Shown here: positions 10,025 to 19,451 of the stretch, one piece after another
Numbering within the stretch: position 1 is the stretch's first letter
Layout of the letters: the number at the start of each line of letters is the position of its first letter
Assembly: GCF_000007665.1 (NCBI RefSeq)
Contig: NC_006087.1
Coordinates: forward strand, 1,736,001 to 1,800,000
DNA length: 64,000 bases
Source: Leifsonia xyli subsp. xyli str. CTCB07
Lineage (GTDB): Bacteria; Actinomycetota; Actinomycetes; Actinomycetales; Microbacteriaceae
Direction: 5' to 3'
Made by a program: the position numbers and the translations under genes
Notes under the pieces: model-generated
Seen by the model: the letters and a program-made list of their open reading frames with translations, nothing else
Database searches by the model: none
What the model was told of the DNA's origin: nothing

Positions 10025-11431
10025 GTGGTGGACACCAGTTCGGGCACCGAGTACCGCATCGAGCACGACACGATGGGCGAGGTGCGGGTGCCCGCAACCG
10101 CCCTGTACAGCGCGCAGACGCAGCGAGCGGTCGAGAACTTCCCGATCTCCGGCTCTGTGCTGGAGCCCGCCCAGATCGCGGCGCTCGCCCGCATCAAGAA
10201 GTCCGCGGCCCTCGCGAACGCCCGTCTCGGCGTCATCGACACCGAGATCGCGGACGCCATCACGGCCTCCGCCGACGAGGTCGTCGCCGGCGGACTGTTC
10301 GGCGAATTCCCAATCGATGTCTACCAGACCGGCTCGGGCACCTCCTCCAATATGAACATGAACGAGGTGCTCGCGACCCTCGCCACGCGCCGCCTGGGCC
10401 GCCCGGTGCATCCGAACGACCACGTCAACGCTTCGCAGTCCTCGAACGACGTCTTCCCGACCTCCGTCCACATCGCCGTCACCGGCGCGCTCATCGACGA
10501 TCTCATCCCGGCCCTCGACCACCTCGCGGTCGCGCTGGAGGAGAAGGCCGAGCTGTGGGCCGCGGCCGTCAAGAGCGGCCGCACTCATTTGATGGACGCC
10601 ACGCCGGTGACCCTCGGGCAGGAGTTCGGTGGCTATGCCGCCCAGATCCGCTACGGCATCGAACGTGTCCGGGCGGCGCTGACCCGGGTCGCCGAAGTCC
10701 CCCTCGGCGGCACCGCGGTCGGAACCGGCATCAACACCCCGGCCGGCTTCCCGCAGCTGGTGATCGAGCTCCTCACCCAGGAGACGGAGCTCCCGATCAC
10801 CGAGGCCCGCAACCACTTCGAGGCCCAGGCCAACCGCGATGCCCTGGTCGAGGCCTCCGGTGCGCTCCGCACCATCGCCGTCAGCATGACCAAGATCTGC
10901 AACGACCTCCGATGGATGGGCTCCGGCCCCAACACCGGCCTCGGCGAACTGCATATCCCGGACCTCCAGCCCGGATCGTCGATCATGCCCGGCAAGGTCA
11001 ACCCGGTCGTCCCAGAAGCTGCCCTCATGGTCGCCGCGCGCGTCATCGGCAACGACGCGACGATCGCCTGGAGCGGCGCCTCCGGCCTCTTCGAGCTGAA
11101 CGTCGCCATCCCGGTGATGGGCACCGCCCTGCTGGAGTCCATCCGCCTCCTCACGCAGGCCAGCCGGGTGCTCGCCGACAAGACCGTCGCCGGCCTCGAA
11201 GCGAACCTCGCCCGGGCCCGCGCGTTCGCCGAGTCCAGCCCGTCCATCGTGACCCCGCTGAACCGCGTGATCGGCTACGAGGCCGCCGCCAAGGTCGCCA
11301 AGCACTCCGTCGCCCAGGGGATGACCGTTCGGGAGGCCGTGATCGCTCTCGGCTTCGTCGAACGCGGCGAGGTGACGGAGGAACAGCTCGACAAGGCGCT
11401 AGACGTGCTGAGCATGACCCGCCCCGGCTGA
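10025..11431 (+). CDS. fumC: fumarate hydratase, class II
   Basis: The protein has 468 residues. It converts fumarate to L-malate in the TCA cycle and needs no iron-sulfur cluster. The substrate-site motifs [14 protein letters not shown] and the superfamily signature [11 protein letters not shown] are intact, and so is the catalytic His region [17 protein letters not shown]. The start GTG at 10025 (GTG GTG) has AAGGAAGAA about eight bases upstream. It is the last gene of the xseA-onward operon and is followed by a hairpin. The frame is intact. Confidence 0.96.
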   Translation: MVDTSSGTEYRIEHDTMGEVRVPATALYSAQTQRAVENFPISGSVLEPAQIAALARIKKSAALANARLGVIDTEIADAITASADEVVAGGLFGEFPIDVYQTGSGTSSNMNMNEVLATLATRRLGRPVHPNDHVNASQSSNDVFPTSVHIAVTGALIDDLIPALDHLAVALEEKAELWAAAVKSGRTHLMDATPVTLGQEFGGYAAQIRYGIERVRAALTRVAEVPLGGTAVGTGINTPAGFPQLVIELLTQETELPITEARNHFEAQANRDALVEASGALRTIAVSMTKICNDLRWMGSGPNTGLGELHIPDLQPGSSIMPGKVNPVVPEAALMVAARVIGNDATIAWSGASGLFELNVAIPVMGTALLESIRLLTQASRVLADKTVAGLEANLARARAFAESSPSIVTPLNRVIGYEAAAKVAKHSVAQGMTVREAVIALGFVERGEVTEEQLDKALDVLSMTRPG

Positions 11432-11485
11432 GACACACAGAACGGGAGAACGGCCACCGTCCGCACCGCGACTCCGCCGATTTCC

Positions 11486-11520
11486 GGGTGCCCTCCCTCC
11501 CACCCCGCAGGAGGGCGCCC
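11486..11520 (+). terminator. hairpin downstream of fumC
   Basis: An 11-base-pair stem pairs GGGTGCCCTCC with GGAGGGCGCCC, with one T-G pair and a 13-base loop. It lies 54 bases after the fumC stop, between convergent genes. There is no long U tract, which is common for high-GC actinobacterial terminators. Its role is inferred from position. Confidence 0.5.
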
Positions 11521-11582
11521 GGCCTTCTCCCCACACCGCACCTTCTCCCTGCGCTCTGCCCTCTGATCCTCGCCGTGTCCTC

Positions 11583-12028
11583 TCACCACATCGCGGCCAC
11601 CGCCCAGAAAGCCCCCAGCAGCACCGGACCCAGAGCAACATCCCCACCCGTGCCACCACGGCCCCCCTGGCCGCTCCACACCGCTGCCGCTCCGGCCGTG
11701 CCAGCGGTCAGGACGCAGGCGATCCCCCAAACGAGCACGGCGCCGGTCTCCCCCACCGGCACGAGCACCCCGGCCGCGAAGGCGAGCGGCCCCCACGGGG
11801 GCTCCCCCGGGCCAGCCCGTCCCACACGACCCCCACGACGAGGAAGACGTAGCCGGGCAGGACAAGCGCGTTCGGGAGCCGTCGCTCCCGCACGTCCGCC
11901 GCCACCAGCGGAACGGTCACCGCGGCGAGATAGAGGCTCCCGACCGCAGCCGGCCCAGCGTTGCGCAGCAGAAGAAGCGCAACGCCGAGCACGGCAGCGG
12001 CGGCGATCCGGACCTGTGTTTTCCCCAT
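11583..12028 (-). pseudogene. A24-type prepilin peptidase-like protein, frameshifted
   Basis: Two overlapping frames add up to a small polytopic protein of about 148 residues. The first part has the aspartate motif AADVRERRLPN of A24 leader peptidases. After a shift near 11820-11840 the second frame carries the matching second motif, GGTGGDVALG (the GxGD-like site), within hydrophobic helices. These enzymes cleave and sometimes methylate type IV pilin or Flp pilin precursors. No tad or pil genes lie nearby, so its substrate in this genome is unknown. Both aspartate motifs survive, and only the frame is broken. Confidence 0.68.
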
Positions 12029-12114
12029 ACCCTCACGCTAGAGAGGGGCGAGCCTCCGGATCGGGCATTCACAGGAAATACCGGTTGGTCCTGATCCTCC
12101 ACAGGACAAGGGCC

Positions 12115-13470
12115 TCACGCCAGCTCGTTCGCCTCCAGCATCTCGGTCACGAGGGCCGCGATGGCCGACCGCTCCGACCGCGTCAGCGTGATGTGCCCGA
12201 ACAGCGCGTGACCCTTCAGCGTCTCGATCACCGACGCGACGCCATCGTGACGGCCGACCCTCAGGTTGTCGCGCTGGGCCACATCGTGCGTCAGAACCAC
12301 ACGGGAGTTCTGGCCGATCCGGCTGAGCACCGTGAGCAGCACGTTCCGTTCCAGCGATTGCGCCTCGTCCACGATCACGAAGGAGTCGTGGAGCGAGCGG
12401 CCCCGGATGTGCGTCAGCGGCAGCACCTCGAGGATGCCGCGATCCTGCACTTCCTCGAGCACATTCCTCGAGACGAGCGCCCCGAGCGTGTCGAACACCG
12501 CCTGGCCCCAGGGGTTCATCTTCTCGCCCTGGTCGCCCGGCAGATACCCGAGCTCCTGTCCGCCGACCGCGTACAGCGGGCGGAACACGACGATCTTCTT
12601 GTGCTGCTGCCGCTCGAGCACCGCTTCCAGACCTGCGCACAGCGCGAGCGCCGATTTGCCGGTGCCGGCCCGGCCACCGAGCGACAGGATGCCCACCTCC
12701 GGGTCGAGGAGCATGTCGATCGCGAGGCGCTGCTCGGCGCTGCGGCCATGGAGCCCGAACACATCCCGGTCGCCGCGCACCAGTTTCAGCTCGCCCTCGT
12801 TCACGACGCGGCCGAGGGCCGAGCCGCGGTCGGAGTGGATGATGAGCCCCGTGTTGATGGGGAGCCCGTCGACCAGCGGAGTGCGCATCCACTCCTCCTC
12901 GTAGAGATCGCTCATCTGGTCGCTGCCGAGCGAGATCGCCGCGAGACCGGTCCACCCGGAGTCGACGGCCTGCTCGTGGCGGTACTCCTCGGCGACGAGG
13001 CCGATCGATGCGGCTTTGACGCGCATCGGGAGGTCCTTGGAGACGACGGTGACCGCAAGGCCCTCGTTCGCCAGGTTGAGCGCCACGGCGAGGATGCGCG
13101 AGTCGTTGTCGCCCAGCTGCATCCCGCTCGGGAGCACCGACATAGTGGAGTGGTTCAGCTCGACCCGCAGCGAGCCGCCCTCCCCCACGGGGAGAGGGAA
13201 GTCCAGCCGCTCGTGCTGGACGCGCAGATCGTCCAGGTTGCGCAGCACTTGCCGGGCGAAGTACCCGATCTCGGGATCGTTCCGCTTCCCTTCCAGCTCG
13301 CTCACGACGACGACGGGGATGACGACAGCGTGTTCGGCGAACCGGAAGATCGCCTTGGGGTCGGACAACAGCACAGAGGTGTCGAGCACATAAGTCCGCT
13401 CGCTCTGCTGGATGGCGTTTCCCGCCGACTCGAACTGCCGGGTTCCTGCTTCAGCCACGACCACTCCCAC
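12115..13470 (-). CDS. PhoH2-type protein (PIN domain plus PhoH ATPase)
   Basis: The protein has 451 residues. The N-terminal part is a PIN nuclease domain ([15 protein letters not shown], then [14 protein letters not shown]). A C-terminal PhoH ATPase follows, with Walker [13 protein letters not shown] and Walker [14 protein letters not shown]. PhoH2 proteins of this architecture are described as ATP-dependent RNA helicase/RNases. The partner antitoxin gene phoAT found in mycobacteria is not evident upstream. The start is the GTG at 13470; ORF length and domain order are normal. The gene is transcribed alone on the minus strand. Roles in RNA metabolism or stress are inferred from the family. 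Confidence 0.9.
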   Translation of the reverse strand: MGVVVAEAGTRQFESAGNAIQQSERTYVLDTSVLLSDPKAIFRFAEHAVVIPVVVVSELEGKRNDPEIGYFARQVLRNLDDLRVQHERLDFPLPVGEGGSLRVELNHSTMSVLPSGMQLGDNDSRILAVALNLANEGLAVTVVSKDLPMRVKAASIGLVAEEYRHEQAVDSGWTGLAAISLGSDQMSDLYEEEWMRTPLVDGLPINTGLIIHSDRGSALGRVVNEGELKLVRGDRDVFGLHGRSAEQRLAIDMLLDPEVGILSLGGRAGTGKSALALCAGLEAVLERQQHKKIVVFRPLYAVGGQELGYLPGDQGEKMNPWGQAVFDTLGALVSRNVLEEVQDRGILEVLPLTHIRGRSLHDSFVIVDEAQSLERNVLLTVLSRIGQNSRVVLTHDVAQRDNLRVGRHDGVASVIETLKGHALFGHITLTRSERSAIAALVTEMLEANELA

Positions 13471-13675
13471 CCCCGCGGTCCCGCTCTCGCGAGAGCCGGC
13501 GGATCCTTATGGCGAGTCGGCCAGTGGGTTTCGAAACGAACGGTGTGGCCGTCTCGACCGAGCTCCGTGCCCGATGACACGAAACTACGCCGACTGTGCG
13601 CCGATCGATGCGTGGCGCGGGTGTGTGTTGCGTTACGGGCTGATGAATTCCTGCACCATTGCGGGAACCGGCCGC

Positions 13676-14797
13676 TCAGATCGCGGAGGAGTAGGAGACA
13701 AGCGCGGCGCGCACCATGCCGAAGGTCTCCTCGGTCGTGCCTGCGTGGACGCTGATTCGCGCGTTCGTCTCGCGGACCGTCGCGGTGATGCCGTGGTTGA
13801 AGAGGGCGGCGGCCAGAGCGGTGAGTTCCTCGGGCAGCGGCTCCAGCACGACGATCCCGGCGCGTTCCGCGGGGTTCCGCGGCGAGGAGACGGGCACAGC
13901 GAACTCGTCCGCGAGCGCGATGACTCGCTCGACGGCAGCCGACACGGCAGCCGAGATCGCCGGGACGCCGACCGCGGCGACCTCGTCGAGACCGGCGGCA
14001 AACCGCGCCTGGGCAACGAGGTCCGGGTTGGAGACAGCGTACGCCCGCGCGGCCCGCGCCGGGTCGAGCACCTCGTCCCAGGTCTGGCCGTCGGCGTCGG
14101 TGCCGACCCAGCCGCTGAAGACCGGGGTCAGGTGCCCGATGGCACGCTCGCTGAGGGCGAGGAACCCTGTGCCCCCGCCGGACCGCATCCACTTCTGCCC
14201 GCCCGAGACGACGACATCGGCGACCTCGTAGGGGGCGTCGACCATGCCGAAGCCCTGGATGGCATCGACGATCAGCAGCCGGTCGCCGATGACCTGCCGG
14301 ATGCCGTCGATGTCGGCCAGATAACCGGTGCGCGAGTCCACCAGGCTGACCATGACCGCGCTCGTGGCGGGCGTGAGATGCTCGCGGATGCGCGCGGGCG
14401 TGACGCGGCCGTTGTCGGTCTGGAGCCAGACCGGCGCGATGACGCGCATCGCCTGCGCCGCACGGACCGCCGCGTAGGTGACGCTCGGGAACTCTGCGCG
14501 CGAGACCAGCACCTCGCCGCCGGTGAGGCCGAACGCGGCGTGCATGAGTCCGCTGGAGGCGTTCGACTGGAAGGAGACCTGATCGGCGGGGAACCGCGTC
14601 AGCGCGCTCACGGCTTGGCGGAGACGCGCGCCCTCCGCGGCCATCCCCTCGATCGTGCCGAACCGCGCCCGCGAAAGGATCTCGCACTGCGCGATCGCCT
14701 CCGCTCGCACCGCCGCCGACAGCGGGCCGACCCGGCCGTAGTCGAGGTATCCCGGCTCCTCGCCGAACCCGCGCGCGAACTGCTCGATCGTCGTCAT
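13676..14797 (-). CDS. class V aminotransferase (PLP enzyme, cysteine desulfurase-like fold)
   Basis: The protein has 373 residues. Its fold type I pattern includes FQSNASSGLMHAAFG for cofactor contacts, LLIVDAIQGFGMVD with the PLP-binding Asp, and VVSGGQKWMRSGGG with the Schiff-base lysine. This is a class V aminotransferase of the NifS/CsdA/EgtE-like group. The desulfurase active-site Cys loop is not apparent in the C-terminal third, so a transaminase or C-S lyase role is as likely as sulfur transfer. The ATG at 14797 is used. The neighbours (PhoH2, prenyltransferase) give no pathway hint. The frame is intact. Confidence 0.82.
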   Translation of the reverse strand: MTTIEQFARGFGEEPGYLDYGRVGPLSAAVRAEAIAQCEILSRARFGTIEGMAAEGARLRQAVSALTRFPADQVSFQSNASSGLMHAAFGLTGGEVLVSRAEFPSVTYAAVRAAQAMRVIAPVWLQTDNGRVTPARIREHLTPATSAVMVSLVDSRTGYLADIDGIRQVIGDRLLIVDAIQGFGMVDAPYEVADVVVSGGQKWMRSGGGTGFLALSERAIGHLTPVFSGWVGTDADGQTWDEVLDPARAARAYAVSNPDLVAQARFAAGLDEVAAVGVPAISAAVSAAVERVIALADEFAVPVSSPRNPAERAGIVVLEPLPEELTALAAALFNHGITATVRETNARISVHAGTTEETFGMVRAALVSYSSAI

Positions 14798-14866
14798 CCC
14801 GCACCTCCGGGGACCATCCTGCCGCTTTGCGAGCCGCGCACGCGAATCCCCTTCGGCGGCTGCGGC

Positions 14867-15661
14867 TCAGGAGCCGAAGCGGCGCTGTCGGCGGGAGTAG
14901 TCGCGGACGGCGCGGAGGAAGTCGACTTCGCGGAGGTCGGGGCCGAGCGCTTCGACGAAGTAGAACTCGCTGTGGGCGCTCTGCCAGAGCATGAAGTCGC
15001 TGAGACGCTGCTCGCCGGAGGTGCGGATGACGAGGTCGGGGTCGGGCTGCCCCCCGGTGTAGAGGTGGGCGCCGATGAAATCCGGTGTCAGCAGGTCGGC
15101 CAGGGTCTCCAGGCTTCCGCCCTCGGCCTGGTGCGCGGCGACGATGCTGCGGATGGCGTCAGTGATCTCCTTGCGGCCGCCGTAGCCGACGGCGAGGTTG
15201 ATGTGCATCCCCTCGTTCGCCGCGGTACGATCCTCGGCGCCGGTGAGCGCGGCGCCGAGCGGATCGGACAGCCCGGCGGCGGAGCCGACGTGCTTGACAC
15301 GCCAGTGGCGGTAGCGGGAGAGGTCCTCGGCGAGTTCCGCGATGATTTCGATGAGGTCTGCCAGCTCGGCGCTCTCGCGGTTGGTGAGGTTGTCCGAGGA
15401 GAGGAGGTAGAGCGTGACGACGGCGATGCCGAGATCATCGCACCACTTCAAGAACTCGCGCATTTTGGCGGCGCCCGCACGGTGTCCGTGCGCGACCGTG
15501 GTGAGACCGGCCTGGCGTGCCCAGCGGCGGTTACCGTCGATGATCATCGCGACATGCTTCGGGAGCGCTTCGACGCCGAGCGCCGCGAGTTCGCGGCGAA
15601 CGCCTTTCTGGTACAACCCATAGAGCAGTCCGCTGGCAAGGGGAGAACTTCTTCTGCTCAC
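14867..15661 (-). CDS. isoprenyl transferase (cis-prenyl diphosphate synthase)
   Basis: The protein has 264 residues. The UppS family features are complete: AMIIDGNRRWAR with the catalytic Asp, HGHRAGA, the Ser/Asn region LYLLSSDNLTNR, the arginine motif IRTSGEQRLSDFMLWQ, and SEFYFVE. It elongates allylic diphosphates with IPP in cis configuration, making the lipid carrier for peptidoglycan or a shorter Z-prenyl precursor. Actinobacteria usually have two such genes, so whether this is the decaprenyl or short-chain enzyme cannot be settled from sequence alone. It is divergent from the hemolysin III-like gene. Confidence 0.93.
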   Translation of the reverse strand: MSRRSSPLASGLLYGLYQKGVRRELAALGVEALPKHVAMIIDGNRRWARQAGLTTVAHGHRAGAAKMREFLKWCDDLGIAVVTLYLLSSDNLTNRESAELADLIEIIAELAEDLSRYRHWRVKHVGSAAGLSDPLGAALTGAEDRTAANEGMHINLAVGYGGRKEITDAIRSIVAAHQAEGGSLETLADLLTPDFIGAHLYTGGQPDPDLVIRTSGEQRLSDFMLWQSAHSEFYFVEALGPDLREVDFLRAVRDYSRRQRRFGS

Positions 15662-15755
15662 TCGGATACGTTAGCGCGGCACACGGCCCAGAGCTCACAG
15701 CGTCCCGCCACCCGTCTCCCATAGCTTTGCCCGCTATGTCCCTTACGCTTGGCCC

Positions 15756-16559
15756 ATGACGCCGCGCAACGCTTCCGACCCCGAGGATGTCGCCGAGTTC
15801 CTGGCCGAACCGATGACCGCACTTCCGCCCGCTGACGGAGCGGTGAAGGCCGATGAGCTGCGCGGTCCGGCCCTCCCCAACATCCCGCTGCTGGACGCTT
15901 CCCCGGCCCATCCCTCGGAGATCAAGCCGACGTGGCGCGGCTGGATACACGCAGGCACCTTCCCGGTGGCCATCGCGGCGGGCATCGTCCTCATCAGCCT
16001 CGCGCAGGGCGCATCCGCGAAGTGGGCCGCCGCCGTCTTCATGCTGACGTCGATGCTGTTGTTCGGAAACTCAGCGCTCTACCACCGCTTCAGCTGGAAG
16101 CCGCGCACCAAGATCGTCCTGAAGCGCATCGACCACGCGAACATCTTCCTGCTGATCGCGGGCACGTACACGCCGCTGGCGGTGCTCGCGCTGCCGCCGG
16201 AGAAGGGCGTGCTCCTGCTCTCGATCGTGTGGGCGGGCGCACTCCTCGGGATCGGGTTCCGGGTGTTCTGGATCTCAGCGCCGCGCTGGCTGTACGTTCC
16301 GATCTACCTGTTGCTTGGCTGGGCGGCGATGATGTACATCGTCGACCTGGTGAACGCGAATGTCGCGATGATGGTGCTCGTGATGGTGGGCGGGGTGCTC
16401 TACACCGTGGGGGCGGTCATCTACGGCGTCAAACGCCCGAACCCGTTCCCGGGGGTGTTCGGGTTCCACGAGATCTTCCACACCCTGACGGTGCTGGCCT
16501 TCCTCTGTCACTGGGCGGCGACGCTGCTCATCGCGATGCGTCCCGCCTACAACGGCTGA
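15756..16559 (+). CDS. hemolysin III / PAQR family membrane protein (TrhA-like)
   Basis: The protein has 267 residues: an unusually long hydrophilic N-terminal extension of about 55 residues, then seven hydrophobic helices. The PAQR signature residues are present: NSALYHRFSW, RIDHANIFLLIAGTYTP, and FGFHEIFHTLTVL with the metal-binding histidines. Bacterial members have been linked to membrane energetics and fatty-acid homeostasis more than to hemolysis. The ATG at 15756 is the only reasonable start before the conserved region. The frame is intact. Confidence 0.9.
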   Translation: MTPRNASDPEDVAEFLAEPMTALPPADGAVKADELRGPALPNIPLLDASPAHPSEIKPTWRGWIHAGTFPVAIAAGIVLISLAQGASAKWAAAVFMLTSMLLFGNSALYHRFSWKPRTKIVLKRIDHANIFLLIAGTYTPLAVLALPPEKGVLLLSIVWAGALLGIGFRVFWISAPRWLYVPIYLLLGWAAMMYIVDLVNANVAMMVLVMVGGVLYTVGAVIYGVKRPNPFPGVFGFHEIFHTLTVLAFLCHWAATLLIAMRPAYNG

Positions 16560-16573
16560 GGGAGGGCCGTCGC

Positions 16574-16837
16574 TCAGCTGCGATGGTCGCCGGTGTCGCC
16601 GCCGGTGGACACCGCTTGCTCGGCGTCGAGCTTCTGCGCGATCTCCTCGCGGTAGCGCACGCGCCGGATGCGGCGGGTCATGTCCAGGATGAGGAGCACG
16701 GCCGCGACGGCAATCAGGAACGTGACCACGAACCCGACGACGCCCGGGGTCACCTGGTCATCGACCGGACCGCCGCTGGGGGTCGGCGTGGGGGTGGCCG
16801 CGAGCCACGCGGATGCGCGCAGCAAGAGGTCGGACAT
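16574..16837 (-). CDS. small single-pass membrane protein
   Basis: The protein has 87 residues with a short outer N-terminal part rich in Pro/Thr/Gly, one hydrophobic helix (GVVGFVVTFLIAVAAVLLIL) and a basic cytoplasmic tail, RRIRRVRYREEIAQK. Similar small proteins sit beside the DUF4307-greA-ilvA region in Microbacteriaceae, as I recall. No function can be assigned. The stop is 15 bases from the convergent hemolysin III-like gene. The start is divergent from the DUF4307 gene. Confidence 0.75.
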   Translation of the reverse strand: MSDLLLRASAWLAATPTPTPSGGPVDDQVTPGVVGFVVTFLIAVAAVLLILDMTRRIRRVRYREEIAQKLDAEQAVSTGGDTGDHRS

Positions 16838-16967
16838 AGGGGGAACGTCGCTTTCGGCTCGGACGGGGACGACGAGGCATTCACAGCTTCGTCTCCTAGT
16901 GTTGTCTCAGCCTACCGTCGCAGCGGCGGCGGGCGTGGGCGGCGGCCGAGAGGCAGACAGGACACAG

Positions 16968-17477
16968 ATGGCGCGCGACGACCAAAGCGTCCCGGACACG
17001 GAGGGCGACCGGGTCGAGACGTTCCCGCCGCCGGAGGCCGCGCATCCCGACGACGTCACCGCTGCTGCCCCCGCCGCGCCCGAGTCCGCCGGGCTCGCCT
17101 CCCGCTACGACCGCACCCTTTCGGCGAAGCGCCGGGACCGCTGGCTGCTCGGCGCGGGCGCTGCGGCCATGCTCGCGGTCGTCACCGCCTGGGTGCTCTG
17201 GGCCGGATGGGACAAGGACCAGGCCGATCTGCAGTTCACGGACACGGCGTACACCATCCCCGACGCCCGGCACGTCGACATCACCTTCACCATCAACACA
17301 CCCCGAGGCACGGCTGTGACCTGCGCACTGCAAGCTCTCAACGAGGACTTCGCGATCGTCGGCTGGCGGATCGTCAGCTACCCCGGTTCGGACTCGCGCG
17401 TGACCACCCATCGAGAGAGCATCCGGACGACGCAACAGAGCACGACGGGTTTGATTAAAACCTGCTGGCTGACCTAG
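16968..17477 (+). CDS. DUF4307 membrane protein
   Basis: The protein has 169 residues. The first 60 are acidic and Pro/Ala-rich. One helix (LLGAGAAAMLAVVTAWVLW) follows, then an outer beta-type domain with FTINTPRGTAVTCALQAL and a C-terminal TCWLT. This matches DUF4307, which commonly precedes greA in Actinobacteria. Its function is unknown. Two hydrophilic segments and one helix suggest a bitopic envelope protein. ATG 16968 lies after the purine stretch GAGGCAGACAGGA. Confidence 0.82.
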   Translation: MARDDQSVPDTEGDRVETFPPPEAAHPDDVTAAAPAAPESAGLASRYDRTLSAKRRDRWLLGAGAAAMLAVVTAWVLWAGWDKDQADLQFTDTAYTIPDARHVDITFTINTPRGTAVTCALQALNEDFAIVGWRIVSYPGSDSRVTTHRESIRTTQQSTTGLIKTCWLT

Positions 17478-17583
17478 CCTTGTCATGGTGCGCCCCGGCC
17501 GAGGCCGGGGCGTCGACTTTACCCACCGGTTCCTGACCGGGCCATCTGCCGGCGGCGCTGCCGCAGGCGCGAAGGAGTTCACA

Positions 17584-18075
17584 TTGTACCCGGAGTCTCA
17601 GACCACGTTTCTGACCCAGGATGCGTACGATCGCCTCGCGGCCGAACTCGAAGAGCTCAGCGTCAACGGCCGCGCTGAGATCGCGAAGCGGATCGAAGCG
17701 GCCCGCGAGGAGGGCGACCTCAAGGAGAACGGCGGTTATCACGCAGCCAAGGACGAGCAGGGCAAGATCGAGGCCCGCATCGTGCAGCTGACCGCCCTGC
17801 TGCGCAGCGCGACCGTGGGCGCAGCGCCGGAGAGCCACGGCATCGTGGAGCCGGGAACGGTGGTCACCGCGACCATCGCCGGCGACGAAAGCGCCTTCCT
17901 GATCGGCAACCGCGAGATCGCGACCGGCACAGAGCTCCCCGTCTACAGCGAGCAGAGCCCGCTCGGCGCCGCCATCCTGGGCCTGAAGATCGGCGACACG
18001 ACGGAGTACACCGCCCCCAACGGCCGCCAGATCGCCGTCCGCATCACCAAGGTCGAAACCTACACAGGCCAATAG
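17584..18075 (+). CDS. greA: transcription elongation factor GreA
   Basis: The protein has 163 residues. It rescues backtracked RNA polymerase by stimulating transcript cleavage through its N-terminal coiled coil. The coiled-coil tip residues are in EEGDLKENGGYHAAKDEQG (Asp and Glu), and the C-terminal FKBP-like domain ends TNGRQIAVRI-like. A TTG start at 17584 is preferred: GAAGGAG lies six bases upstream and the protein then has the normal length, while the GTG/ATG frames upstream would add an unrelated tail. The frame is intact, and a strong hairpin follows the stop. Confidence 0.96.
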   Translation: MYPESQTTFLTQDAYDRLAAELEELSVNGRAEIAKRIEAAREEGDLKENGGYHAAKDEQGKIEARIVQLTALLRSATVGAAPESHGIVEPGTVVTATIAGDESAFLIGNREIATGTELPVYSEQSPLGAAILGLKIGDTTEYTAPNGRQIAVRITKVETYTGQ

Positions 18076-18105
18076 CGCCCCACTTCGACGCGCACGAACG
18101 CGGCC

Positions 18106-18143
18106 GAACCGCCGGGCACACCGACCGGTGTGCCCGGCGGTTC
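18106..18143. terminator. bidirectional terminator between greA and ilvA
   Basis: A perfect 18-base-pair inverted repeat (GAACCGCCGGGCACACCG and its complement) with only AC between the arms lies midway between the convergent greA and ilvA genes. In practice the loop opens to about six bases. A TTT follows on the greA side. Its position and strength make it a shared terminator. Confidence 0.85.
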
Positions 18144-18147
18144 CGTT

Positions 18148-19407
18148 TCAGTCCTCTTCGAGGACCGGATCGTATCCCGCGGCGCGGAGAACGGAGATGA
18201 CCTGCTGACGGTGCTCGGAGCCGCGGGTCTCCACGGAGACATCGAGTTCGACCTGACTGAGCTGCAGCCCGCGGCCATGCCGGGTGTGCAGCACTTCGAC
18301 CACATTCGCGTTGACGCCCGCGAGGATCTCCGCGATGCGAGCCAGCTGGCCCGGCCGGTCGGGCAGCATGATCGACAGCTTGAGGTAGCGGTCTGAGGCG
18401 GCGAGACCGTGGCTGATCACACGCTGCATCAGCAACGGGTCGATGTTGCCACCGGAGAGGATGACGACCGTCGTGCCATCGGCGGGGATGTGCCCGGCGA
18501 GGACGGCGGCGACGGCCGCGGCCCCGGCGGGCTCGACCACGAGCTTCGCGCGTTCGAGGAGGACGAGGAGGGCTCGGGCGATGTCGTCCTCGGTGACCGT
18601 GACCACGGCATCCACCGCGTCCTGAACGATCTGGAAGTTGAGCGCGCCCGGGCGGCTGACGGCGATGCCGTCGGCGATGGTCGCGACGAGGGAGATCTCG
18701 GTGGGGGCGCCGGCTTCGAGTGAGGGCGGGTAGGCGGCGGCGTTGGCGGCCTGCACGCCGATCACGCGCACCGTGCGGCCCTCGCGTGCGGAACGCTGCT
18801 TGACCGCGCTGGCGATGCCGGAGATGAGTCCGCCACCACCGATCGGGACGACGATCGTGCTCACGTCGGGGACCTCGTCGAGGATCTCGAGGCCGAGCGT
18901 GCCCTGACCGGCCACCACGTCCGGGTGGTCGAACGGCGGGATGAGCACAGCGCCGGTCTCGGCCGCGAAATCCGCCGCCGCGCGCAGCGCCTCATCCACA
19001 ATGCTGCCGCTCAGGACCACATCAGCGCCGTACGCCCGCGTCGCCTGGAACTTGGGGATGGCCACACCGACCGGCATGAAGATCGTGGCGTGGATGCCGA
19101 GCTCCCGGGCCGCGAAGGCCACGCCCTGTGCGTGGTTTCCGGCGGAGGCGGCGACGACCCCACGATTACGTTCCTCGGCGGTAAGCTTGGACATGCGGTT
19201 GTAGGCGCCACGGATCTTGTAGGAGCCGGTGCGTTGCAGATTCTCGCACTTCAGCAGGACGGGCGCACCGAGCACGCCCGCGAGATAGCGGGAGCTCTCC
19301 AGCGGGGTCGGCTGGGCCACCGTCGCCACGATCGCGCGCGCAGCCTCGAAAGCGGCCAGGCTGGGGCCGGCGAACGGGGTGCGCGTGGGATCGGTCACGG
19401 TAGCCAC
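18148..19407 (-). CDS. ilvA: threonine ammonia-lyase, biosynthetic
   Basis: The protein is about 419 residues. It deaminates threonine to 2-oxobutanoate, the first step of isoleucine synthesis. The PLP lysine is in TGSYKIRGAYNR and the phosphate-binding loop in PIGGGGLISG. A C-terminal ACT-like domain (LKLSIMLPDRPGQLARIAEIL) is the likely allosteric sensor. GTG 19407 is a sensible start; a second in-frame GTG lies nine bases downstream. The frame stays open upstream into the next gene but that is an artefact of GC content. Minus strand, convergent with greA. Confidence 0.93.
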   Translation of the reverse strand: MATVTDPTRTPFAGPSLAAFEAARAIVATVAQPTPLESSRYLAGVLGAPVLLKCENLQRTGSYKIRGAYNRMSKLTAEERNRGVVAASAGNHAQGVAFAARELGIHATIFMPVGVAIPKFQATRAYGADVVLSGSIVDEALRAAADFAAETGAVLIPPFDHPDVVAGQGTLGLEILDEVPDVSTIVVPIGGGGLISGIASAVKQRSAREGRTVRVIGVQAANAAAYPPSLEAGAPTEISLVATIADGIAVSRPGALNFQIVQDAVDAVVTVTEDDIARALLVLLERAKLVVEPAGAAAVAAVLAGHIPADGTTVVILSGGNIDPLLMQRVISHGLAASDRYLKLSIMLPDRPGQLARIAEILAGVNANVVEVLHTRHGRGLQLSQVELDVSVETRGSEHRQQVISVLRAAGYDPVLEED

Positions 19408-19451
19408 TCGCAAAGCATACTCACGGAGATATTCCCGATGGCGAATGCGGT

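Noticed and set aside
10555-13755. Very long plus-strand open frame (over 1000 codons) across fumC and the phoH region
   Set aside because: It runs in the wrong frame of fumC and antisense to the PhoH2 gene; its translation is low-complexity Arg/Pro/Gly, typical of GC-rich shadow frames.
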